In this document: piece after piece, positions 55,093-64,000 of the stretch
Layout of the letters: every line of letters starts with the position of its first letter
How positions within the stretch are numbered: the stretch's first letter is position 1
NCBI RefSeq assembly: GCF_002127325.2
Contig: NC_035448.2
Span: forward strand, 5,203,220 to 5,267,219
DNA length: 64,000 nucleotides
Direction of reading: 5' to 3'
From: Helianthus annuus
Taxonomy: Eukaryota > Streptophyta > Magnoliopsida > Asterales > Asteraceae
The notes under the pieces: generated by a model
Databases searched by the model: none
What the model saw: only the letters and a program-made list of their open reading frames with translations
Told to the model about the DNA's origin: nothing
Program-made: the position numbers and the translations under genes

Positions 55093-58089
55093 GCCAGCCG
55101 ATCGAGCAGCCCACTCGATCGGAGCTCCTGGCCGATCGGCTGCCACTTTCCTCTTTTGGAAGCCTATAAATAGGGTTGTCCTTGTCTTCATTTCCACTTT
55201 TGGAATGTTCTGACCGGCCAGCTCCTATTCTTCACCTTTTCTCAGATTTCTCTCAATCCCGGTAAGTTTTCACTCTAATTCTTGTACGTTTTTGATCATT
55301 ACTTGATTCTACACCTTTCTATCTTTCAAAACTTGGATTCTAACCGTGAAATCACCAAGATCTTAGTGTTCTTGGGTGATGTCATCATGGTGTTCTTGAA
55401 GAACATCATGTTTTGCCTCATTCAACTATGATTAGCTTAGATCTAACCGATTTCCACATAAACAAGTTAAGATCTATCAAAGATCTAAACATCCACATGT
55501 TGTGAAGAATTGAAAGAAGGAATCCCAACTTTCTTTCAACTCTTTTACACTCAATGTCTTTAAACCGCTAGAAACGGAGCTTGAACCGGCTAACTAATCA
55601 TTCCAACAAGTTAAAAGGTTCATGATTCGGATTCTATGTACAAGGTTCCTGATGATCGTATACGGACCGCAAGAGCCTACAGCTTACGGTCCGTAAGGCT
55701 GTTAATTATTTTTGCGCGCATGAGGTCCTTACGGACCGCAAGGACTTATCCCTTACGGTCCGTAAGGGACTGCAGTGGCAGATTTTTCTTTGGAGGCCAA
55801 GTAACTCTGCCATTTGCCACCTCTTGCAATTTTGCCACCCTTTTGCAGTTCATAACACGTCCATGGACACTTGGGATGAGATCTTATACCAACTCTAAAC
55901 ACCTGGAATGATCTAATGAATCATTTCCAACTATAAATACCCACGCATATTGAACTCATTCCGTGCTCATTTCTCACATTTCATTCTATCATCTTATTCT
56001 GGAGTTCCTGATTACAAAGAAAGCTCCCACTGAGTTCTGAACGTTTTCTTGGACCACTTGTAAGTGTTCCATCCTTGTTCTTTTCATTTTATAGGCTTTT
56101 ATAAGCCGAAAGTCAAGTAAATTGACTTTCGGTTTAGACCATTATGGTCCAGCCATTGTTTAAATCGAACATGGCTACGTGATCGTAATAAGGTAGGTGT
56201 TAATCCCTCAAAAGGGCACCTCCTGGAAATCACGTTAAGTTGGTCAAATGATGGGTCAAAGTTAAGTTAAATAAAAAGTCAAATGACAGATTTTCATAAA
56301 CTTTATAAAATGAACTTATAATTGTTATAACGTATGTTTTTAACACTAAATCAATTGGTAACTAATATTAGAACATGTCTAAACATGTTCAGCCTATCAT
56401 TTCCACTTTATGTGTTGGTTCCCAACCGAAAGTCAAGCAGTTTGACTTCTTCTTTGACTTTCGATTCTGACCCGATTTAGCAACTTTAGCTACTGATTAT
56501 TAGTTGCATTATGATCATATTATAGTGTAGAATAACCCTTTGTGGTTATACTACTTGATCATAATCAGACTCTGAGTTTTTACACAAGGTCTTATAATAC
56601 GGCTAATAATGACCAAAATTCCATTTTTGTGCAAAACATTGTTTTAATCAATGATGAACATATGAAATTGATTACCTACTGATATGGTAATATAATTAAC
56701 TTGTTTTAACAGGATGAACTTGTTCATAACTGAGGTTTTTATGCAAGTTCTTAAACTATGTCATATTGTGACTAAAATGCCCTTATGGTGCATATTTTGG
56801 TTTTAAACCATAATTATCAAACAAGTTGATAACTTACTGATGTCATATCATAATCAAAGTATTTTGGCATATTGAACTTGTTGTTAGCTCATCCGATCAC
56901 CCGATACCGCTTATGCGCGTATGATTAAGCTTATGTAACCAGTTTACGTAAGTTTACCGAAACGGGTCAAATCTTTTCATATTTATTTCAAATTCCAGAA
57001 TGTATATTGTTTATCCATATTATACAAGTCTTAGTACTTGTGAGGATTAAACTACATTCTATCCGGTCATTCGCTTAATCTAGCATATCGTACCCTTTTT
57101 ATTAATTTAAGTTAATCGGTCCAAGTCTATGACTTGAATAAGACCCGTTAACATTCTAATTGGTTGTTATACCATTTATTCCAGAATAAGGCATACCAGT
57201 AGATTACAACCAAGCTTTTTTAATTGATAACGACTGTGCTTATTATATTTTCTTGCATTGTAAGACTTGTTTAAGACAGGTAAATACTCTTAACCTATTT
57301 TCCCTATACGGGCTTGGGATACGGTATATTATTACCGCATGGTCGGGTATGGGATCAAAGACCAATGTGTCAGGAATCCAAATAATCCGTTTTAATTCGT
57401 ATTGCTTTAACTTAAACATTGGGGGTTAATATGACCATGTCCTGGATATCCTCGGCTCATTTAATTGCAAATGGCCATGACCTAAGCACGGGGTGTAGGC
57501 ATACACCTGAAAGATGCTAATGCTAAAATAAAATGATTTCATAACCCAATACAGGTTTGTCCAATAAGGGAATTAATGTGGTGTGTCAGTTAATCATGAT
57601 CTCAGCATTGTTTTCAGGCCCCATATGTATTGCTAAGCATGTAAAACTGATAACATGAGAAAAAATTTATCCCAAGTTATTTATGAAAATTATATGTACC
57701 ATTGTGTACATAAAAACAATTTTGAAATATTTTCAAAATGTGTTAGTTATTTGTATTTATCAGTGTAAATTGGCGTATCTTCAAAAGACTAAGTGACAGG
57801 TTGCAAGGTTACGAAATAGGCTGGAAGTGCCGGTAATGCTTAAGAGGAATTTGCAACTCCTTGCATAAGAAGGCTATTAGTCTGTTATTTCATTTTGTAA
57901 ATTTACGATCCGCCTGTGGATCTTTTGATATATCCGTCTGTATTATATTCTAAACACTCGGGCAATTATATTTGTAATAGTATTTTAAATCCAGACTTCC
58001 GTTGTGCTATATTGTGTATTTGATATCAATCTCGTCACGTATACCCCAACCGGGCCCACCGAGTGTTGTTAAAATATCGGAGTGTGACA
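55093..58089 (+). repeat. Gypsy LTR continuation, chimeric 3' part
   Basis: 55,093-55,648 continues the 35,641-type repeat. From 55,649 the sequence changes to another LTR type with CTTACGGTCCGTAAG palindromes (55,655-55,780), TATA-like ACTATAAATACCC (55,932) and an end ATCGGAGTGTGACA at 58,089. With the part left of the copia (from 43,217), this makes an LTR of about 3.6 kb whose halves come from two subfamilies. No internal region follows. Confidence 0.6.
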
Positions 58090-59000
58090 CCAAGCCTCAT
58101 TTTTAGTAAGAGAATCAAGTTCGTAGGCCATGACGTTGTACCATTCCGTTATAGACAATGCACTGGTTGCGTTTTTAGGTACGGGTATGATGGCGAATTG
58201 AGTCGAGGTATGAAGGTTTAGTTGACGTTTAGGTTTAAAAATACCATCCATAGCCTAGGTTTTCATGGTATAGGTAGGATTAGTTGTCGGATTTGGGTTT
58301 GGATGCGGTGGGGATGAAGATGGTTGGGCAGTGGGGGTGGGTTGGTATAGTGTTTGACGGTGTGGGGATGGTTGTTATGGGGTTGATGTGGGTTTGGGTA
58401 GGTAATGGATGGTTCACGGGTGAGGAATGGGTCGTGGGGGTGTTACGGTAAGCGTGGCCTGCTGATGTATATGTGGAGACGATGGGAAATGGGCTGGCCT
58501 GATGCAAAGGTGAATGGGCTGGTGTGGCAAGTGGGTGGGGCGACATTGTTGGGCGGGGTTGGTGGTTGGATATTGGGCCAGTGAGGAATTCATTTGGGGG
58601 GGGGGGGGGGGGAGGGGAGGGTAGGGGTGGCGAGATTGTTGTTGCAAAAGGGAATGTTGTAATTTCATCAAATACAACATGCTGGGAGATAGTTATTTGT
58701 TTCATTTGAAGGTCGAAACATTTGTAGCCTCGGTGAGTAGATGGATATCTGATGAAGACACATTGATATAACCGATTTTCAAGTTTGTGTATGGTGGTGG
58801 AGGGTATTAGTGGATAATAAAGACAACCGTAAACGTGATGATGGTCATATGACGGTGTGCGATGGTTCGTTAGGCATTTTGTTGTTTGTTTGGAAGAGTA
58901 TTTAAAAGATATGTGGTGGTTTCAAGGGCATGATCCCAATAATAGTTAGGGCGGGAGGCATGAGCTAGAAGTGTTCTAATCATTTTATTAAAAAAAATTG
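58090..59000 (-). pseudogene. Decayed copia pol fragment
   Basis: Minus-strand pieces, in order: RTLLAHASRPNYYWDHAL (integrase end, near 58,960), VYGCLYYPL, KGYKCFDLQ, ISQHVVFDE (near 58,690), a proline-rich linker, then ALSITEWYNVMAYELDSL and KNEAW (RT start, near 58,110). Frames are broken and the fragment stops abruptly at the gypsy LTR end. A G-run at 58,596-58,612 lies in the linker. It is unrelated to the intact copia element. Confidence 0.8.
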
Positions 59001-60577
59001 TGAAGTCATCTATGAATAGTATATAGTACAGATGACTTCCCAAGCATAGTATGGGAGATGTTCATAGTTCACTAAGGTTTGATACGTAATAGACTTGATG
59101 CCTTTCCCTTTTTTTGATTCGGTAAATTATATACTCAATATACAAATCTCCTATCTTTGCTAATTACAACCGATTGAGAGTAGTATATGGAAATTCTAGC
59201 TATATCAAATAAACATCGCTATTAGTCACATAACTTGAATTCGTATTTCATGGATTTTTTTTTTTTTTTTTTTTTTTTGTGAAATTACGTTTGTGATTTT
59301 TTTTTTTAAAGTTCGACACTAATGTGGCAGTTGAGGTAGAGATTTGTTGGTGTAGATCAAAAAAGGGTTGGGGTTTCTGACATAATTATCATATTATTTT
59401 ATTGACAAAGTGACATTTTCTAAAAGTGGCCAGCAGAATTAATACATCAGCATTAGTGGAATTAAAACCCTGTTAACTACACTTAAAAAAGGAGCTGGTA
59501 ATAAAATGATTTTAAGTGAAATATTTTTGAAACTTATGTGGTATTAAACTTTCAGAAATTTACAAAAATTACCAAGAATAAAGTTGATTTACCAAAACAG
59601 ACAGCTTATGCGTCGTTGAAACGGGGCATCACCCCTTTTATGCGTCCTTAATTCTTTAAATGGATGCGTGTATGGATGAAGCAGCAAGTACGAAAATGAG
59701 ATACATGGGATGAGTCACGGATGCATGGGATGGGATGAGTCACGGACACATGGGATGATGGGATGAGTCACAGATGTATGGGATGCCTCAAATGGATGCA
59801 TGAGATAATGGAATGAGTTACGGACGCATGGGATGCCTCAAATCTCCTAGAAGTAAATTTTATGAGTCACGGACGCATGGTATGAGTCACGGACGCATGA
59901 GACGCATGATGTCATTGCGACACGTGTCACTTCTACATTGGCGGACGCATGAATGAGCCCTGCAGACGCATAAGCTTTCTCGTAATTAGTGATGCTCTGC
60001 TCCTCCGACGCATAAGATGACCATTTTAATAAGTCAAACTTATTTTTGGCTATTTTCATACCTACTGTTCTATAAGTATTATAATATTTTTCCCTAAAAG
60101 ACTTTGTTGAAGTGGATATTTATCCAAGTCTATCTTCATATGTTATACATATTAATATATTATAATATATAATATAATACAGCATGAATCACGTTGTGAA
60201 CGGATGGCGACAGATACGTATTTTCTATGAATAAACTTTTATTATAAAACACAAGGGTTTGCACTATAATTACAAGTTGCAACTTGCAAGTGATGAATGT
60301 TTAATAAAGAGTCGTCCAGCGATGATCATACCATTATCCAATTCCAACAATCTGGTTTACATCATTGTTCAGAAGATGAGAAAAATTACATGATTTATCC
60401 ACATATAAAATCTTGGGTTATGAGTTTCACTTCTTTAATAAACATGTCATGTATGTTTAATGAAAGAGCCGTGCTCAAGTTGTAATAAAATTAAACATAT
60501 CGACTTCTCAACTCGTTTTAAGCTGGAATCATTTTTAAGCATGTAGTTAAGTCATGAACTTGTTAGCCGGTTATGAC
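59001..60577. other. Gene-free spacer with minisatellite
   Basis: It holds a T-run (59,251-59,278), the minisatellite at 59,690-59,915 and AT-rich sequence. No supported gene. Confidence 0.5.
59690..59915. repeat. Minisatellite, unit about 20 bp
   Basis: Irregular repeats of GATGAGTCACGGACGCATGG with variants, roughly eight to ten units. Confidence 0.8.
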
Positions 60578-60579
60578 TT

Positions 60580-61110
60580 TAGGGTAGGTTCATTTGAGAA
60601 GAAAATTAAATTGAGAATAAAAAGAACAAAGAGTACAATTGGAAAAATTAAATAGTTTTTCTCTCATCTCATTTATTATCTTTGACTAATTAATTAGTCA
60701 TAAAGACTATCATCCTACATACTAAATTTTTTGCACACACTAAAATTTTGGCCTACACACATTAAAATTTATTCTACACGTTTTGAAATTTATCCTACAC
60801 GTATTGAAATTTATCCTACACAGCTCATAATTAATCCTACACACCTTGTAATTTGTCCTACACTTTAAATTAATTTTTTATTCTTTGAAAAATATATATT
60901 TTTTGAAAATAAGTTACAACTTTAATGTAGTTAGCTATTAAAAAGGAAGACCACCAATTAATAATCTATCTAATTTTACCAATATACCCTTACACTAATA
61001 TTAAATACAAAAATTAAATGAAGTAAAATTAAGCATTCTTATTGGTTGAAATTTATTCTTTTTTATTCTTACAAAAAAATTCTTCTCATTTGAATCTTTC
61101 ACTCTGACTT
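60580..61110. mobile_element. MITE-like element with internal minisatellite
   Basis: The ends GGTTCATTTGAGAAGAAAA and, reversed, GATTCAAATGAGAAGAATT are inverted. Inside (60,716-60,866) a unit of about 24 bp built on TCCTACAC and TTGAAATTTA repeats six or seven times. Target duplication not resolved. Confidence 0.55.
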
Positions 61111-61550
61111 TATTACCCCGATTATGACTTTATTACCACCTATTAAACCTAGAGTTAATTTCACAAATACTCCCACCTGTGGTTTATCATATTACATATA
61201 TGGATTCGGATCCGGGGAAGAAAAAAAATGAAAACGTAGTCCAAACATTTGTGTGTGGGTTGCATGTTTAGCCCCAATGTTAATGCCTCTCAGGTAATGA
61301 AAAAAATGAATTCATACGTCATCTATATGAGGATAGTTCAGTCTTTTCAAATTGTAGCCCCAATAAAATACTCATTTCTCCCTACAAATTGTCCTTCAAC
61401 ACGATATCATGTTCGAGATCCTTCATTGCACACTTTAAATATTTGTTTTCATCCAATCAAAGACGGCAAAGCGCCTCTAATCTAAAGGCCAAAAGTGCTC
61501 TTTTCGCTACTACACATCCATATTCATAGTATATAGTAAAAGTTAGGCTT

Positions 61551-61625
61551 GGGTACTATAGCAGGACTTGAACCTGCGACCATTAGGTTAAAACCCAATG
61601 CTCTACCAACTAAGCCATACACCCC
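61551..61625 (-). pseudogene. trnK: Mitochondrial-type tRNA-Lys(UUU) relic, right arm
   Basis: On the minus strand GGGTGTATGGCTTAGTTGG starts it, with GGTCGCAGGTTCAAGTCCTG in the T arm. The anticodon loop lacks one base just as in the left arm, and the 3' acceptor side is disrupted (CTATAGTACCC). It shares the left-arm lesion, so the lesion predates the duplication. Confidence 0.75.
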
Positions 61626-61969
61626 CAAAAAAGATGTAGTAGTAAATAAGGATTGGTGCGAAAAAATAAAGAGGTCGGCCCCTCTTCATAATATTAAAGG
61701 AGTGCGGCTTGGTATTTCCTTCAACATCACGTTTTCAACTTGGTCATAACTCATGGAGAATGTGGTCAGAAATCCATAATAGAGTCCGACCACAACGACC
61801 GAATTAATTATCTTCATGCACAAGGATACTAGATTACCTAGTAGAAAAGATTTCAAAATCATCACAAACCTCCATTTTTCTTTTCTATTGCAATTTCTGG
61901 ATTATTATATGATGATTTTGAAACTTTCCATATATAGAAAAGAAATAGAAATAGATAGACTAGAAATGA

Positions 61970-62405
61970 CATCTGTTATGTTAATGACACCAGAAGGATA
62001 TTAAATGAATGGAATTGGGATATGGATGGAATATAATGAAATAGAGCCACTTTGAGGTTCCCTATGAAATGAGGCATGGAGGGGAGCCACTACGAAGAAG
62101 TTTCGGGAGTTACGAAGGAAGCTTTGAGCTCATATTGGTCATGGGTTGAGAACGGGAATGGAACTCTATGAGATCGAATCTCCCGTTGTTCCTCAGTAGC
62201 TCAGTGGTAGAGCGGTCGGCTGTTAACCGATTGGTCGTAGGTTAGAATCCTACTTGGGGAGATTTGAAAATCACCGTCAACACCCCGGTGTAAGTCCGGG
62301 ATACTCCTTTGTTCCATAGCCCTGGGGCTATTTACAATATACAATTAAGAATTCTCAGATATACTAGTACTAGCAGTGCATCAAAGATGCAGTCATCGAT
62401 TCTAA
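61970..62405 (+). other. Plastid-type insertion around trnN
   Basis: GGAGCCACTACGAAGAAG, TTTGAGCTCATATTGGTC and CATGGGTTGAGAACGGG look like the plastid trnR-trnN spacer. It may have come through the mitochondrion, where a plastid-derived trnN is common. Absent from the left arm. A direct repeat AAAGATGCAGTCATCGATT closes it (62,383 and 62,404 region). Confidence 0.6.
62190..62261 (+). pseudogene. trnN: Plastid-type tRNA-Asn(GUU) relic
   Basis: A full 72-nt cloverleaf from TCCTCAGTAGCTCAGTGG to CTTGGGGAG, anticodon GTT. The T loop reads TTAGAAT instead of TTCGAAT, and the anticodon stem has compensated changes (CGGCTGTTAACCG). In the nucleus it is unlikely to function. Confidence 0.82.
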
Positions 62406-62871
62406 AGATGCAGTCATCGATTTACAATCTATCAACTTATATGACCCATTTAGCTGAACAATCTACTAACGTGCATGTTTTATAGGGATTATATAAGGAT
62501 CTTGCACAGATTTATTAATTTCAACATGTCTACTTAAATTAAATTAAATATATGATACAAGTTCTAGGTCGTCATGTAATTCCAAATTAAATTAAGGTGT
62601 TTGAAAATGAGTTTATATTTGTGTGAAAATATTTAAAATTTGAGAGTAACAAAATCTTTTACCTACTCTTGTGTATTTTATGTCTCACTACATATTTGTG
62701 TCACTAAAAGACACTTTTCTTACTGAACATTGACCATTATCTAACTCGCATTATTCACATGGGGCCGGTTGCACTTATAGACTTGTAATTATTGCATATT
62801 GCAATAACAATAGAGCATTTGTTTTGAAGTCATTTAAGTATTTACCAAGCAACTTCCACCAGCAATAATTA

Positions 62872-63191
62872 GGGGACCCGGGGCGGTCTCCCTTTTTACG
62901 TGATAGTATAACGGAATCCATTTATAACGCGTTAATCCCGGCCGCCGCTCTCCCTTCAACGCGTTAATCTTCCACGCGTTAATCATTTTCGTGATGGTGA
63001 CAACGCGTTATGGTTTATTTTTGTGAGTGGAATTGTTGGTTGGGGGGAAATTGTTGGGTGTGGTGATGAGTGATGACCACCCCCACTAAAAATGGTTGTG
63101 AGTGATGGAAAAATGGTCAATGACATGGCGAAACTTGATTGGTGTTTGTGAGTGATAAATTCTATCACTAGTGAAACCACCCCTAGTCCCC
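62872..63191. mobile_element. PIF/Harbinger MITE, 320 bp, with empty site in other arm
   Basis: The termini GGGGACCCGGGGCGGTCTCC and, reversed, GGGGACTAGGGGTGGTTTCA are flanked by TTA at 62,869-62,871 and 63,192-63,194. The left arm has a single uninterrupted AATTATACATT at the matching place. The interior contains ACGCGTTA repeats. Confidence 0.9.
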
Positions 63192-64000
63192 TTATACATT
63201 AGTTATCCATTTCCATCATATGGCTTTACACCATTGCAACTAGACCAACTTAATTTTTTTTATAGGATCCGAATATTAACATGAAAAATAATCAAATTTA
63301 GTTTAACTAATAATTGAATATACATGTTGTGTTTGGGTTAATCTCTAATAATTCTAACACTCTTAGTAAGTTGTTTTCAACTCGTTTAGAATCTGTTACC
63401 TATTTACAACTTGATTACAATTCATTTACAGATTAGAAACCCACCAAACCGCTTGATAACTAGATAAACAGGTACATGAGTTATGATTGGGTTACATCGT
63501 TTTAAGTGTGCTCAGGTTGAAATTAATTTATTTAACACAAATAAATATATGAGTCATGTATGCGTTCATCAATTTGCATAAGTTAATCTAACACGATTTT
63601 CATCCTAAGGGTGGACGGAGTCGATGTCTAGCATCCCGCTCCTCTCCATCCCGCTGGTGCATCATTTCCTTCTTTGTGTTTTCTTCAATTCGAGATGATG
63701 TTCCCGTTGTTGTAGTCTCTATGTCCTGCTGTTTTCTTTATGTCAGCTTCCACCTCAACTTTTGCTAGCTCCCGTCCCGTTCCTCTCCATCCTGTTGGTG
63801 GATTTCCTCCAATTCGGGATGATACGGTGTTTTCGTTATTGTGTTCTCTCCATCTTGTTGTTTCTCTATCATAGCTTACACCTCAGCCTTTTCTTTTCTG
63901 ATCCCTTCCCACTCTATACCGAACTCACTCTGCCCCGCTTTACCCCTAAGTGCAAAGTGTCTTTAGTTAACATCGTTTAAGATAAAAATTAAGGTGATGT

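Larger units (their letters stand above)
61299..64000 (-). repeat. Right arm of 2.6-kb inverted repeat, runs off window
   Basis: Reverse complement of 30,066-32,679, still matching at base 64,000 (AAATTAAGGTGATGT). Right-only pieces are the plastid-type segment (61,750-62,405) and the MITE at 62,872. Confidence 0.92.

Noticed and set aside
58280..58709. Proline-rich and glycine-rich frames over the G-run
   Set aside because: The minus frame is the linker of a decayed copia pol; the plus frame is its shadow.
61549..61749. 66-residue frame (GLEPATIRLKPNALPTK) at the trnK relic, and its mirror at 32,234
   Set aside because: It is the antisense reading of the tRNA relic, a common false protein in organelle-derived DNA.
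62190..62261. Functional nuclear tRNA-Asn gene
   Set aside because: It is plastid-type, with a changed T loop and organelle flanks; more likely a transferred relic.

Overview
The window is plant nuclear DNA: AT-rich, full of LTR retrotransposons, MITEs and a Helitron, with genes of a plant-only family (DUF247) split by spliceosomal introns. The long-LTR gypsy and copia families and the other repeats look like Asteraceae to me; that is recognition from memory, and no marker gene in the window proves it.

The left half (about 2.5-29.7 kb) is a head-to-tail array of DUF247 (PF03140, UPF0481-type) genes, all on the minus strand. I call them D1 to D5 by position. D1 is a 3'-exon pseudogene. D2 (2 exons), D3 (3 exons across 6.6 kb), D4 (single exon) and D5 (3 exons) can each be read as an open gene of 547-577 codons, with splice sites that keep the frame. 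A sixth copy survives only as a promoter and about ten codons near 26.4 kb. Paralogues that share flanking sequence differ in intron content. Between and inside the genes lie a solo LTR with target-site duplication (TSD) CTTAT, hAT and PIF/Harbinger MITEs, a long-TIR MULE-like element that contains a SINE, and foldback MITEs.

The right half (about 30-64 kb) is mostly transposons. A 2.6-kb segment at 30.07-32.68 kb recurs in inverted orientation at 61.30-64.00 kb and runs off the window end. Both arms carry a mitochondrial-type trnK relic. The right arm also has a plastid-type trnN. Each arm has one insertion that the other lacks: a Helitron on the left and a PIF MITE on the right. Between the arms lie an SRA-domain (SUVH-like) gene fragment, a defective Tekay/Del-like gypsy element with a 2.8-kb LTR, a 70-bp perfect inverted repeat where its reverse transcriptase breaks off, and a very young complete Ty1/copia element (43,824-55,087; paired 632-bp LTRs, TSD ATCTT) nested in a second, chimeric gypsy LTR. 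A decayed copia pol fragment follows.

The only plausible host genes are D2-D5. They probably encode membrane-anchored DUF247 proteins of unknown biochemical function. Everything else is transposon, organelle-derived or decayed sequence.
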